Virus record (IMG/VR): IMGVR_UViG_3300008111_002402
Location: 60,079-124,078 of that record
From: a virus
DNA: 64,000 bases
Strand: one strand, 5' to 3'
Shown: piece by piece, positions 1 through 8,541 of the stretch
How the letters are laid out: every line of letters begins with the position of its first letter
Position numbering within the stretch: the stretch's first letter is position 1
Position numbers and translations under genes: made by a program
The notes under the pieces: model-generated
Seen by the model: only the letters and a program-made list of their open reading frames with translations
The model's database searches: none
Told to the model about the DNA's origin: nothing

Positions 1-1
1 T

Positions 2-172
2 ACAAATGTAAAAAAGGTTTCGTTACCTCTAGTTAATTTAGAAGAATTGAAGAACGTGAATAAAGATAATTTAGAAGATGGCGCCACTTTGATATGGAAT
101 GAAACGGAACAACGTTGGGATGCACAGCAAATTCAAGCATCAGCAACGAATATAGATGGCGGAACATATTAA
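2..172 (+). CDS. C-terminal end of a virion/tail-fibre protein (partial)
   Basis: Open frame entering from the left edge and stopping at 170-172 (TAA); the start lies outside the window. The 56 visible residues are hydrophilic and end in the six residues IDGGTY, the same ending as the next gene (194-1975). This suggests two related fibre or adhesin genes in tandem with a shared C-terminal tag. The segment contains a short motif of the type G-A-T-L-I-W-N-E-T-E-Q-R-W, typical of phage structural proteins whose last strand carries Trp residues. Function beyond 'structural' is inference from position in the fibre cassette. Confidence 0.6.
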   Translation, partial: TNVKKVSLPLVNLEELKNVNKDNLEDGATLIWNETEQRWDAQQIQASATNIDGGTY

Positions 173-193
173 AAAACCCACAGGAGATTTTCC

Positions 194-1975
194 ATGTCAA
201 CAGTAATTCAAATTAAGCGTTCTTCAGGATCAACAGCACCAGCAACATCTGCCTTAGCAGAAGGCGAATTAGCGTATAGTCAAGACCGCTCCAACAGCGG
301 CGCCGGCGCTATTCTCTACATCGAATCTGTAGGTTCAGACGGTACTACCCAAGTTATTGATAAAGTAGGTGGTAAATACTACACCAACACAGTTGATGCC
401 TTCTTAGTTCCTGCCACAGGAACAGTGGGCGCAAAGGTGGAATTAAAGGATGCCGATGCTACACATTCTGTCACATTAAAGGCACCTAACACAGTTGCAG
501 CCAACGTTACATACACATTACCTTCAACATTCAGTGCAGACCAATATTTAAAGACTGACGGTTCAGGTAATCTTTCATTTGCTGCCGTTCCATCAGGATC
601 CTTCACAATTGCAGGTGACACAGGTACTGACAATTTCACAACAGGTGAAACATTAACATTCACCGGTGGCGAAGGTATTGATACATCAATTACCGATAAC
701 GTAGTAACAATTTCAGCAGAAGATGCATCTGATACCAACAAGGGTATTGCATCATTCAACAGTACCAACTTCACAGTATCATCAGGTAACGTTGTTATCA
801 ACTCAGTACAAGCCACAAAGGTTGATATTGCAGGCGGCACATCATTAACATCATTGGCTGATTCAGATGAATTCTTGGTCTATGATGCCTCAGCAGAAGC
901 AAATCGTCGCATCACAGCAGAAAACGTTGCAGATTACATCTATGCCGGATTGTCAGGTGATATCAGTGTAACTGAAGCAGGTGTAGTTTCTATTGCCGCT
1001 AACTCAGTAGCACTAGGTACAGACACAACAGGTAACTATGTTGCTACTGTTGCGGGTACAGCAAATCAAATTTCCATCACTGGCTCAGGCTCAGAAACGG
1101 CTGCTGTTACAGTTGCATTAACTGAAGATGTGGCATTGGTAGGTGATTTGACAGTTGGTGGTAACGACATCAAGATGAGTGGTGGCACAACAGCCATTAC
1201 ATTCTCAGGCTCAGGTGACGTTGCAGTAGCAGGTGATTTAACTGTTACAGGTAATGACATCAAGTCCTCATCAGCCACAGCACTTACTCTTTCAGGTGCT
1301 GATGTCGCAGTTGCAGGTGATTTGACAGTTACAGGTAACGATATCAAATCCTCATCAGCAACAGCACTCACATTGTCAGGCGCCAATGTTGAAGTTAAGG
1401 GTGATTTACAAGTTACAGGTAACGATATCAAGTCATCAACAGGCGCAACTGCCTTGACACTTGATGGCGCCAACGTAACTGTGGCAGGTAACTTAACAGT
1501 TAACGGTTCATCAACAATTGTAAACTCAACAACTGTAACAATTGATGACGTACTCTTGAAGTTGGCTGATAACAACACAGGTAACTCAGTTGACTCAGGT
1601 GTCTATGCTGAATATGTTGAATCATCAACAACGAAGTATGCTGGTTTCTTCCGCGATGCGTCTGATAACAACATCTTCAAGTTCTTCAAAGGATTAGAAT
1701 CAGAACCATCAACAACTGTTAACGTAAGTGGTACAGGTTACTCAGTTGGTACAATCTTAGCCAACTTGACAGGCGGTACTGTTTCAAGTCTAGCTTCAGC
1801 AATCGGTGTTGCAGATGGTGGTACAGGTGCTTCAACATTGACAAGTAACGGTGTATTGTATGGTAATGGCACAGGCGCCATTCAAGCAACAGCAGCAGGC
1901 ACAAACAATTACTTCTTGAAGTCAAACAATGGCACACCAAGTTGGTCAAATGTCATTGATGGTGGTACTTACTAA
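194..1975 (+). CDS. Repeat-rich tail fibre / adhesin protein
   Basis: 593 aa, start ATG after an AGGAG-type ribosome site (181-186). The N-terminus (IKRSSGSTAPATSALAEGEL and following) matches the N-terminal attachment domain seen in many phage fibre and tropism-determinant proteins: IKRS..P....L..GELA followed by an aromatic strand. The body is Ser/Thr/Gly/Ala-rich, low in charge and predicted beta-structured. Residues 317-431 contain four tandem units of 28-30 aa beginning GDLTV.GNDIK. The protein ends VIDGGTY, as does the preceding partial gene. It probably forms a trimeric beta-helical fibre or baseplate-attached adhesin that contacts the host surface. The family is recognised by composition and the N-terminal motif; receptor and exact location are unknown. 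Confidence 0.75.
   Translation: MSTVIQIKRSSGSTAPATSALAEGELAYSQDRSNSGAGAILYIESVGSDGTTQVIDKVGGKYYTNTVDAFLVPATGTVGAKVELKDADATHSVTLKAPNTVAANVTYTLPSTFSADQYLKTDGSGNLSFAAVPSGSFTIAGDTGTDNFTTGETLTFTGGEGIDTSITDNVVTISAEDASDTNKGIASFNSTNFTVSSGNVVINSVQATKVDIAGGTSLTSLADSDEFLVYDASAEANRRITAENVADYIYAGLSGDISVTEAGVVSIAANSVALGTDTTGNYVATVAGTANQISITGSGSETAAVTVALTEDVALVGDLTVGGNDIKMSGGTTAITFSGSGDVAVAGDLTVTGNDIKSSSATALTLSGADVAVAGDLTVTGNDIKSSSATALTLSGANVEVKGDLQVTGNDIKSSTGATALTLDGANVTVAGNLTVNGSSTIVNSTTVTIDDVLLKLADNNTGNSVDSGVYAEYVESSTTKYAGFFRDASDNNIFKFFKGLESEPSTTVNVSGTGYSVGTILANLTGGTVSSLASAIGVADGGTGASTLTSNGVLYGNGTGAIQATAAGTNNYFLKSNNGTPSWSNVIDGGTY
1142..1486 (+). repeat. Four tandem 84-90 bp coding repeats in a fibre gene
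   Basis: Four consecutive in-frame units begin GGTGAT-TT(A/G) and encode GDL(T/Q)V.GNDIK followed by an Ala/Thr/Ser-rich strand. Units are 30, 28, 28 and 29 codons. The two central copies are nearly identical at protein level but differ at synonymous positions, so they are not a very recent duplication. A degenerate fifth start (GNLTVNG) follows at 1487. Such units usually correspond to rungs of a beta-helical fibre shaft. Confidence 0.8.
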
Positions 1976-1996
1976 TAATCTGAATAGAGACTCGTT

Positions 1997-2179
1997 ATGG
2001 ACACACAAAAACTTTTAAACAAGTACATCGCCTCTTTGGGTGAACAAGTCAAACAGTTAACAATGGAAAAAACAATGTTATCTGCCCAACTTGCTCTCAC
2101 CCAAGAGGAGTTGGAAGAAATGAAAAAGAAGTTAGATACTTCCCCGGCATCTGAAGAAAATAGTCAATGGCAACAATAA
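1997..2179 (+). CDS. Small coiled-coil protein between fibre genes
   Basis: 60 aa, ATG preceded by a weak AGAG site. The sequence is strongly heptad-like from about residue 8 to 47 (hydrophobic L/V/M spacing with many K/E), then a short acidic tail; this predicts a coiled coil. It overlaps the next gene by 13 bp in another frame, so the two are probably translationally coupled. It could be a trimerisation or chaperone partner for a fibre, but no family is recognised and the role is inference from position only. Confidence 0.6.
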   Translation: MDTQKLLNKYIASLGEQVKQLTMEKTMLSAQLALTQEELEEMKKKLDTSPASEENSQWQQ

Positions 2180-2520
2180 TTAAACTTAAAAGAAGCGAGT
2201 TAGCATTAGCTATACCAACCGTCAATGATTTGGCGGTTGGTGAACTTGCTATAAATTCAATTGATAAAATCTTTTATATTAGAAAATCAAATGATGAAAT
2301 TGTACCTGTTGCCAATTACGTTGATATTGATCCAAGTGAAATTGACACCCGTTTAGATGCTGTTGAAACTGCTTTGTTAGGCTCAGTGTTCCCGTCAGGA
2401 GATTACGGGGATTTAGATGCTTTAACTGTAGATGCGTTTGGCGTCTTAGTGAGTAGATCCTATGATTGTTTAACGACACCGGCAGGATCTTTGTTAGAAA
2501 CAGATTTAGAAAGTCTTTAA
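2167..2520 (+). CDS. Short fibre-like structural protein with adhesin N-terminal domain
   Basis: 117 aa. Residues 4-45 repeat the IKLKRS...P....L..GELA.N....F.IR pattern that also opens 194-1975, so this is another member of the fibre attachment-domain family, but it stops soon after and lacks a long shaft. The C-terminal half is acidic (DIDPSEIDTRLDAVE...), resembling a short linker or oligomerisation helix. It could be a short connector that docks on the same baseplate site as the longer fibres, or a fibre truncated during module exchange. The start codon lies inside the preceding small gene. Confidence 0.6.
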   Translation: MATIIKLKRSELALAIPTVNDLAVGELAINSIDKIFYIRKSNDEIVPVANYVDIDPSEIDTRLDAVETALLGSVFPSGDYGDLDALTVDAFGVLVSRSYDCLTTPAGSLLETDLESL

Positions 2521-2551
2521 TATAAAATATAGAGATACAGGAGATTTATAG

Positions 2552-3271
2552 ATGCCAACACAGGTGCAGTTTCGTAGAGGAACAACAACACAAAATAATA
2601 ATTTCACCGGCGCTGCGGGTGAAATTTCGGTAGACACAACTCTTAAAACTCTACGTGTTCATGATGGCACCACCCAAGGTGGGTTTTCTTTGGCAAAATC
2701 TGATTTGTCTAATACAACAGCCATTACACCTACAAGTGTGTCTACATTAACAAACAAAACTGTTACGTTAGGTAATAACACAATAACAGGGACTATTGCA
2801 GAATTTAATACCGCGTTAACTGACAGCGATTTTGCCACGTTAGCGGGCACAGAAACATTAACAAACAAGACGCTAACAAGTCCTACGCTAACAAGTCCTA
2901 CACTGACAACACCTACGTTGGGTGTGGCATCAGCAACATCGGTTGCATTGGCTAACGGTATTCTTCGTTCAGCTACACTGACAACCTCCGCCACAACAGC
3001 AAATCAAGTAGCGGATAGTATTGCAATTGCAACGTATAGAAGTGTGAAATATCAAATTTCCATCACATCAGGTTCTGCATATCATATGACTGAAGTAAGT
3101 ATCATCCACGATGGAACTGATGCATACATCACTGAATATGGTACTATTTTGACAGGGGTATCATTGGCGTCATTTGATGCAGATATCTCAGGGGGCAATC
3201 TTCGTCTGTTGACAACACCTGCAAATGCCTCAACGGTGTATAAGATTGTAGCAACAGCAATCAATGTCTAA
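2552..3271 (+). CDS. Tail fibre protein
   Basis: 239 aa, ATG 6 bp after GGAG (2540-2543). The N-terminus (VQFRRGTTTQNNNFTGAAGE) is the common phage fibre attachment motif: RRGT......F.G..GE......TLR.HDG. A Thr-rich shaft follows with ETLTNKTL and repeated (T)SPTL units, then a globular C-terminus with hydrophobic strands. The phrase TPTLGVA.ATSV also occurs in the large fibre 4674-7103, showing shared modules. Its stop overlaps the start of the next gene (TAATG), so it is translated together with it. Likely part of the receptor-binding apparatus. Confidence 0.7.
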   Translation: MPTQVQFRRGTTTQNNNFTGAAGEISVDTTLKTLRVHDGTTQGGFSLAKSDLSNTTAITPTSVSTLTNKTVTLGNNTITGTIAEFNTALTDSDFATLAGTETLTNKTLTSPTLTSPTLTTPTLGVASATSVALANGILRSATLTTSATTANQVADSIAIATYRSVKYQISITSGSAYHMTEVSIIHDGTDAYITEYGTILTGVSLASFDADISGGNLRLLTTPANASTVYKIVATAINV

Positions 3272-4134
3272 TGGCTATCCAATCATCAGGTGCCGTTTCT
3301 CTAGGGAACATTAACCAAGAATTGGGGCGAAGCCTTACTGCCAGTATAGGATTACGTTTGGCAGAAATAGGCTCATATGTAACAATAAATACCGGTTCAA
3401 CATCTAGACCAAATGGTCAAGCACCCCACACAATGTCAGAATGGCGGGGGTATAACCATACAGCCTCAGTGGGTCCCACTATAACCAATGCGGTAACATA
3501 TGATAGTGGGGCAGGTAACAACTATGTTTACTCACTATCTTTTTCCATACCGAGTTCAGGCCCCTATTATATACAGGTGCAAAATATTACAACAGGTAGT
3601 TATTCCGGATTATATGGATTCAGTGGTACAACAGGTACGGTAAACGCTAGTACAGAGGTAGCCTGCCAGAATGTATCTTTTCGTATGCGATTATACAATT
3701 ATAACACAGGACAATATTTACCTTTTGGGCCCACATATACACTTTATGCCCCACCACCTCAATACGGGGAATATTTGTCAACTGCATATTGTAGTGGATA
3801 TACTCTGTATGGAAATTTTGCTAATGGGAATTGTGGTTCATATGTAGATGTTGCTGAATATGATTCTCCCACATGTGGTTATACTGGAGGTGGTGGCGGT
3901 TCTTGTGGGGGAAACCACACCGGTAGTGCATGTTGTAGTGCAAATGGCACGGGATTCTGGGCATTTAATAGTGATTGTGGTGATAGTTCGAGAGTTGATT
4001 TATATTATGACTCAAATGCATGTTACTATACTGGAGATGGTAGTTGTGTATCCCACACAGGAACATATAATAATGGAGTATATATCTATTATATGACGAA
4101 TGGGTGTTTAAGTTATTTTGTTGGTTCCTGCTAA
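3271..4134 (+). CDS. Cysteine-rich virion adhesin
   Basis: 287 aa, start overlapping the previous stop. Residues 3-65 carry the pattern SSGAVSLGNINQELGRS...I.L......G...MS(E)W.GY, a short domain common near the ends of phage tail-fibre and structural proteins. The middle is Ser/Thr/Tyr/Gly-rich. The C-terminal 120 residues contain about a dozen cysteines in Gly/Tyr/Ser-rich repeats (for example YCSGYTLYGNF..GNCGSY), unusual for a cytoplasmically assembled phage protein. It may be a knotted or metal/disulfide-stabilised receptor-binding tip. No specific homologue is claimed. Confidence 0.65.
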   Translation: MAIQSSGAVSLGNINQELGRSLTASIGLRLAEIGSYVTINTGSTSRPNGQAPHTMSEWRGYNHTASVGPTITNAVTYDSGAGNNYVYSLSFSIPSSGPYYIQVQNITTGSYSGLYGFSGTTGTVNASTEVACQNVSFRMRLYNYNTGQYLPFGPTYTLYAPPPQYGEYLSTAYCSGYTLYGNFANGNCGSYVDVAEYDSPTCGYTGGGGGSCGGNHTGSACCSANGTGFWAFNSDCGDSSRVDLYYDSNACYYTGDGSCVSHTGTYNNGVYIYYMTNGCLSYFVGSC

Positions 4135-4145
4135 CTTTTATTATC

Positions 4146-4649
4146 ATGCCTAAAACAATAAGTAATTTTCTTACACAGTCTGAACGTCTAGACTGTCTCG
4201 CAGAATCATTAGAAATTTCAGAATACATTATTCTGAACTCTACCATAGATATGGCTATGTGTATAAAGTATAGACATCATGTAACTGAATATTTCAACAA
4301 TGAAAATCTACAAATTGCAGGAACAATCAAAATATCACACCAATCCACTAAGATAAATCTTAACGATATCATACAGAATAATGTGTTTCCTATTACACCC
4401 ACTCACATGGCTGTAGTATCATTGGCCGCGCTTTCTCCGCAGGACAGAGTTATGCATATTCGTCAAGGGGATGAGTTTATTATGGAACCATTTCCTTTAG
4501 AACTTGACCAGGGGTGCGTACACGCACTTCAAAATCATACACATCTAGTCATCCCCACAAAATATTGGATAGACAATAGTGATGTAACACTATCAGCCGA
4601 TAGCTGTGTGAGATTGTATCTACTATATGGTAATATAAATACACAGTAA
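4146..4649 (+). CDS. Unrecognised protein in the fibre cassette
   Basis: 167 aa from ATG 4146, which lies 11 bp after the previous stop. An upstream in-frame GTG at 4104 would place 14 extra hydrophobic residues inside the preceding gene and is less likely. No family recognised. The sequence is mixed alpha/beta with several His and Cys residues, including a D-Q-x-G-x-V-H-x-L-x-N-H-T-H segment near residue 123. The pattern MHIRQGDEFIMEPFPLELD might belong to a cupin-like or small beta-barrel fold, but that is only an impression. The downstream neighbour is the large chaperone-tipped fibre. Confidence 0.5.
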   Translation: MPKTISNFLTQSERLDCLAESLEISEYIILNSTIDMAMCIKYRHHVTEYFNNENLQIAGTIKISHQSTKINLNDIIQNNVFPITPTHMAVVSLAALSPQDRVMHIRQGDEFIMEPFPLELDQGCVHALQNHTHLVIPTKYWIDNSDVTLSADSCVRLYLLYGNINTQ

Positions 4650-4673
4650 CCCTGCCACCGAGGATAGAGAATC

Positions 4674-7103
4674 ATGGCAACCACAAAACGTTTTGTCGCA
4701 AAAAATGGATTAGATAACAACGCTCAAAGTATTACAAATGTAGGTGTTGCAGGAGCAACTCTTACAATGTCAAACGCCCACAGTTTGACATTAACAACAT
4801 CAGGAAATTCAACATTAACAGTTCCCTCAGGATCAGCCACATTACTTTCTAGTGGTGGTGCATTGGGAACTCCCAGTTCAGGCACATTAACCAACTGCTC
4901 AGGACTTCCTGTATCAACAGGTATTTCAGGATTGGGCACAGGTGTTGCCACATTCTTAGCAACACCATCAAGTGCCAACCTATTAGCGGCTGTCACAGAT
5001 GAAACAGGCACAGGCGCATTGGTGTTTGCCAATACCCCAACACTTGTCACACCCACGTTAGGTGTGGCAACAGCAACTAGTGTCAACAAAGTTGCCATCA
5101 CAGCTCCCGCGACATCAGCAACATTAACCATTGCTGATGGCAAGACATTAACAGCAAGTAACACATTGACACTTACAGGTACCGATTCAAGTTCTGTGGC
5201 ATTTGGCGCAGGCGGTACCGTGGCATATACATCAAATAATCTCAGTGCATTTGCCTCAACATCATCGTCTGAATTGGCAGGAGTACTTTCAGACGAGACA
5301 GGTACAGGCGCCTTGGTATTTGCCAATACCCCAACACTTGTTACACCTGTTCTTGGTACACCTACGTCAGGTACTTTATCAAACTGTACCGGTCTTCCTG
5401 TATCAACAGGTATTTCTGGATTGGGTACAGGTGTTGCCACATTCTTAGCAACACCAACAAGCGCAAATCTTCTTGCAGCAGTCACAGATGAAACAGGCAC
5501 AGGTACTTTAGTATTCTCTGCTAGCCCTACATTCACAGGAACCGTTAGCGCCGCTAATTTGACATTGAGTGGCGATTTAACTGTGAACGGTACAACTACT
5601 ACAATTAATTCAACAACAATTTCTGTTGACGATAAGAATATTGAATTAGGTGCTGTTTCATCTCCTTCCAATACAACGGCTGATAATGGTGGTATCACAT
5701 TAAAAGGTACAACAGACAAAACATTTAATTGGGTAAACTCTACAGGTGCCTGGACAAGTTCTGAGCACATTGAAATTGCCTCGGGTAAGAGTTTGTTCCT
5801 CAAAGGTTCAACATCAGGAACCATCACAGTATCTCCTGCTGCAACAGCAGGCACTAACACTCTTACTATCCCAGCAGTAACAGGTACTGTTGTTACAACA
5901 GGTGACACAGGAAGTGTCACAAACACCATGTTGGCGGGAAGTATTGCTAATACTAAACTTACTAATAGTACCATCTCAGGTGTGGCGTTAGGTAGTAATT
6001 TAAATACATTGACAATTGGTACTGGGTTGTCAGGCACAAGTTATAACGGATCCGCAGGTGTCACAATTGCCAATACAGGTGTCACAAGTAACGTGGCAGG
6101 TACAGGTATTTCTGTGTCAGGTGCTACAGGTGCTGTCACTATCACCAACTCAGGTGTAACAAGTGCTGTTGCGGGCACAGGTATTTCTGTGTCAGGCGGC
6201 ACCGGTGCTGTCACCATCACCAACTCAGGTGTAACTGCTGTTAACGGCAGTACAGGTTCTGTCACTGTAGCGGCAACCAATCAAACGATGAACATTGGTA
6301 CCACGGCCGTTGCCATTAATCGAGGTTCGGCAAACTTAGCGTTGACAGGTATTTCAAGTGTGGCAATGCCAGGCTCAACATCAGGTACAGTGACATTACA
6401 ACCTGCAGCAACAGCAGGCACCACAACAATCACATTACCCGCTACAACAGGTACTGTGATTACATCAGGTGATTCAAGTACAGTTACGAATACCATGTTG
6501 GCAGGCAGTATTGCCAACGCTAAGTTGTCTAACAGTTCCGTTACTGTCACAGCGGGCACAGGTATGTCAGGCGGCGGTTCTGTTGCACTTGGTAGTTCAA
6601 TAACCTTGACAAATGCGGGTGTCACAGGTATCACTGGAGGAACAGGTGTGTCTGCATCAGCCTCAACAGGCAGCGTAACGGTGTCTATCGGACAAGCAGT
6701 AGCAACATCCTCAAACGTACAATTCAATAGTATAGGTGTCAATACAGGGGCATCAGGTACAGCAGGTGAAATTCGGGCAACAAACGAAATCACAGCCTAT
6801 TACTCTGACGCACGACTAAAGAACTTCCATGGGAAGATTGAAAAGGCAGGTGAAAAGGTAGCGGCATTAAATGGTTACTACTTCACAGAAAATGAACTTG
6901 CCAAGTCATTGGGATATAGTAATGATAAGATGCAAATCGGTGTAAGTGCCCAAGAAGTGCAGGAAGTATTACCTGAAGCTGTGGCATCTGCTCCCATTGA
7001 TGATAAATATTTGACGGTAAAGTATGAAAAACTTGTTCCTCTTTTGATTGAAGCTATCAAGGAATTACAAGCTGAAGTTGCTGAATTGAAAAAGCAAAGA
7101 TAA
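4674..7103 (+). CDS. Large tail fibre with C-terminal S74 intramolecular chaperone
   Basis: 809 aa. N-terminal residues 1-30 (TKRFVAKNGLDNN..SITNVG) are a typical fibre attachment segment. Residues 60-290 contain repeated modules of the type LGTPSSGTL.NC.GLPVSTGI and TDETGTGALVFANTPTLVTP, and residues 450-560 contain GTGISVSGATGAVTITNSG repeats. From residue 711 the sequence SDARLKNF opens a peptidase S74 / intramolecular chaperone auto-processing domain ending in a Leu-heptad helix (IKELQAEVAELKK). In this family the fibre trimerises and then self-cleaves just before the Ser of the SD..LK motif, releasing the roughly 99-residue chaperone. The catalytic Ser711 and Asp712 and the following Lys are all present, so cleavage is expected. 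Confidence 0.9.
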   Translation: MATTKRFVAKNGLDNNAQSITNVGVAGATLTMSNAHSLTLTTSGNSTLTVPSGSATLLSSGGALGTPSSGTLTNCSGLPVSTGISGLGTGVATFLATPSSANLLAAVTDETGTGALVFANTPTLVTPTLGVATATSVNKVAITAPATSATLTIADGKTLTASNTLTLTGTDSSSVAFGAGGTVAYTSNNLSAFASTSSSELAGVLSDETGTGALVFANTPTLVTPVLGTPTSGTLSNCTGLPVSTGISGLGTGVATFLATPTSANLLAAVTDETGTGTLVFSASPTFTGTVSAANLTLSGDLTVNGTTTTINSTTISVDDKNIELGAVSSPSNTTADNGGITLKGTTDKTFNWVNSTGAWTSSEHIEIASGKSLFLKGSTSGTITVSPAATAGTNTLTIPAVTGTVVTTGDTGSVTNTMLAGSIANTKLTNSTISGVALGSNLNTLTIGTGLSGTSYNGSAGVTIANTGVTSNVAGTGISVSGATGAVTITNSGVTSAVAGTGISVSGGTGAVTITNSGVTAVNGSTGSVTVAATNQTMNIGTTAVAINRGSANLALTGISSVAMPGSTSGTVTLQPAATAGTTTITLPATTGTVITSGDSSTVTNTMLAGSIANAKLSNSSVTVTAGTGMSGGGSVALGSSITLTNAGVTGITGGTGVSASASTGSVTVSIGQAVATSSNVQFNSIGVNTGASGTAGEIRATNEITAYYSDARLKNFHGKIEKAGEKVAALNGYYFTENELAKSLGYSNDKMQIGVSAQEVQEVLPEAVASAPIDDKYLTVKYEKLVPLLIEAIKELQAEVAELKKQR
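4863..5540 (+). repeat. Imperfect long repeats within the large fibre gene
   Basis: Two approximately 190-200 bp copies (4863-5063 and 5352-5540) encode a 63-67 residue module: GTP(S/T)SGTL.NC(S/T)GLPVSTGISGLGTGVATFLATP(S/T)SANLLAAVTDETGTG. A partial copy of its second half (5289-5357) precedes the second unit. The first and last portions can be mixed, so the shaft appears to have been built by duplication and recombination of modules. Confidence 0.75.
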
Positions 7104-7115
7104 TAGGAGTACGTC

Positions 7116-7322
7116 ATGGGGTTACTACCAGCAACTGGTTCCGCTATAACGATGGGCCGTGTGCGTAATGCATACGGCCTATCAGGAGCAGCTCGATTAC
7201 GTGCTGACTTGGCACAGGCGGTTAATAACAATCCTGTAGGTACTGCACCAAACATTAATCTATCAGGTCAAGTACGCCTATCTATTGATTTTGGTGGAAG
7301 AACCACGCCTTTCAACTACTAA
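7116..7322 (+). CDS. Small structural protein
   Basis: 68 aa, ATG 7 bp after AGGAG (7106-7110). The sequence is a small Gly/Ala/Arg-rich polypeptide (SAITMGRVRNAYGLSGAARLRADL) followed by a short strand-rich tail ending in FGGRTTPFNY. The first part resembles the SAI.MG.VR.A.G motif found in phage tail-fibre tip or structural proteins of the same set as 3271-4134. It closes the fibre cassette; a host-type promoter for the next operon follows immediately. Role is inferred from position. Confidence 0.55.
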   Translation: MGLLPATGSAITMGRVRNAYGLSGAARLRADLAQAVNNNPVGTAPNINLSGQVRLSIDFGGRTTPFNY

Positions 7323-7330
7323 TATACATA

Positions 7331-7359
7331 TTGACAAATAGATATTAACATATTATATT
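7331..7359 (+). promoter_or_regulatory. Host sigma70-type promoter
   Basis: TTGACA (7331-7336), 17-bp spacer, TATATT (7354-7359), 28 bp before the ATG at 7387. It has the same architecture as the promoters at 39373, 46352, 52421 and 52669, so it is credible as an early or middle transcription start for 7387-9645. Confidence 0.75.
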
Positions 7360-7386
7360 TTTACTATTCTTTTTGTGGAGTGAAAC

Positions 7387-7845
7387 ATGAGTACAATTAC
7401 ATTTGAACAATTATTAGATGTCATCAACGAAAACCCATCGGAATATGAAGAACGATATGTCCGATGGGTTACCGTTGCCCATGATAAAAAGAAGTTAACT
7501 GAACTTCTGTATGAATTGAAATATCTAAAGGAAGAAAACAAGTGGCCTGAAAGAATACAACTACTTGAAGAAATTCTTGAAGAAACAGGGCATGAACATT
7601 GCTACAATCTTTTGGTGAATGAGCCACAAACCGCTCGTTTCGCTTTGATTGAAAAATTTGCTCGTCAAGCCGCCATGGAAGTATTAATTTTTGACCGATA
7701 TGGTATTGAAACATTAAATATCATCACACAACTCCCACTTGCTGATTATCAATTGGTGGTGAAGCGAGTTTATGAAATTGTCACGATGATTCGTGACATC
7801 ACAACATCCACTACATCATTGGCACAAGGATTGGCGGGTGTATGA
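7387..7845 (+). CDS. Unrecognised helical protein upstream of glycosyltransferase
   Basis: 152 aa, ATG after GTGGAG (7374-7379). Predicted almost entirely alpha-helical: acidic/basic amphipathic helices, Leu- and Glu-rich in the middle, and a C-terminal Ser/Thr-rich tail. No family recognised. Its last codon overlaps the start of the glycosyltransferase gene (ATGA at 7842), so the two products are coupled and probably needed in similar amounts. A host-type promoter lies directly upstream. It could be an accessory or scaffold subunit for the enzyme that follows, but that is inference. Confidence 0.65.
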   Translation: MSTITFEQLLDVINENPSEYEERYVRWVTVAHDKKKLTELLYELKYLKEENKWPERIQLLEEILEETGHEHCYNLLVNEPQTARFALIEKFARQAAMEVLIFDRYGIETLNIITQLPLADYQLVVKRVYEIVTMIRDITTSTTSLAQGLAGV

Positions 7846-8540
7846 AGAAGAACATTTATGGTTTGAGTGCATGGAGATTTCAACCCACGAAATTGGCAAT
7901 TCTTGTTCCATGTCGAGAAAATATGTACAGTTTATTCGCATCATCACTTGTTGAATTAGTGAAAACAACAACGATGGTGGGTATTGATGTGCATGTACTT
8001 TATAATCAAAGTACTATTCTATTAACCCAACGAGAAAAGTTGGCACAACAAGCACTTGAAATTAACGCTGATTATGCCCTATGGCTAGATTCTGACATGT
8101 TATTTCCCAGCAGTGCAGCATTACGATTAATGGGACACAATAAGGATGTTGTCTGTTCCAACTACATGAAACGTTCTGTTCCTTTACAGACAGTTGCCTA
8201 TCCTGAACGAGGTGACTGGGACAATTGGTTGCCATTGGAATATGACCAAGAATTACAAGAAGTTGAGGGGGTTGGCATGGGGTGTGTCATGATGAAAACC
8301 GAAGTGTTAACAAAAATTCAACCTCCCTATTTTGCTTTTGAGTATAAAGATAAAGAATGGCATGGTGAAGATTTCTACTTCCAAAAGAAATTACGCGATG
8401 CGGGATATAAGATTTGGGTGGACATGAATCTCAGCCGCCAAGTACGTCATGTAGGACAATGGGCGTTTGGTCCATCCATTGATGTGAATGACGAAAAGAT
8501 TGTTAAAAAACATAAAGCTAAAATGAAGAAGGAGTCATAA
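7842..8540 (+). CDS. GT-A fold (family 2-like) glycosyltransferase
   Basis: 232 aa. An opening strand (KLAILVPCRENMY) and the segment ADYALWLDSDMLFP around residues 78-91 are the nucleotide-sugar binding strand and D-x-D metal motif of GT-A enzymes. The GVGMGCVMMKTEVL segment is the acceptor-side loop seen in family-2-like phage glycosyltransferases, and WHGEDFYF (about residue 168) contains the ED-type catalytic/acceptor motif. Such enzymes transfer a sugar from a nucleotide donor to protein, glycan or DNA. Its position just after the fibre cassette and before an uncharacterised partner gene (8542) suggests modification of virion proteins; DNA as acceptor is an alternative. Translationally coupled to 7387-7845. 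Confidence 0.8.
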   Translation: MKKNIYGLSAWRFQPTKLAILVPCRENMYSLFASSLVELVKTTTMVGIDVHVLYNQSTILLTQREKLAQQALEINADYALWLDSDMLFPSSAALRLMGHNKDVVCSNYMKRSVPLQTVAYPERGDWDNWLPLEYDQELQEVEGVGMGCVMMKTEVLTKIQPPYFAFEYKDKEWHGEDFYFQKKLRDAGYKIWVDMNLSRQVRHVGQWAFGPSIDVNDEKIVKKHKAKMKKES

Positions 8541-8541
8541 T

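Noticed and set aside
1142-1486. Possible CRISPR or other DNA repeat array
   Set aside because: Repeats are in frame, degenerate at synonymous sites, lack spacers and encode a fibre shaft.
4104-4145. GTG start extending the 4146-4649 gene by 14 hydrophobic residues as a signal peptide
   Set aside because: The extension lies within the end of the preceding gene and lacks a ribosome site; the ATG at 4146 fits the operon spacing.
4724-6037. Long open frame on the minus strand (437 codons) opposite the large fibre gene
   Set aside because: It mirrors the Thr/Gly/Ala-rich codons of the fibre gene, gives a Val/Pro-rich low-complexity translation without recognisable motifs, and has no promoter or ribosome site. 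It is a shadow of the + strand gene.
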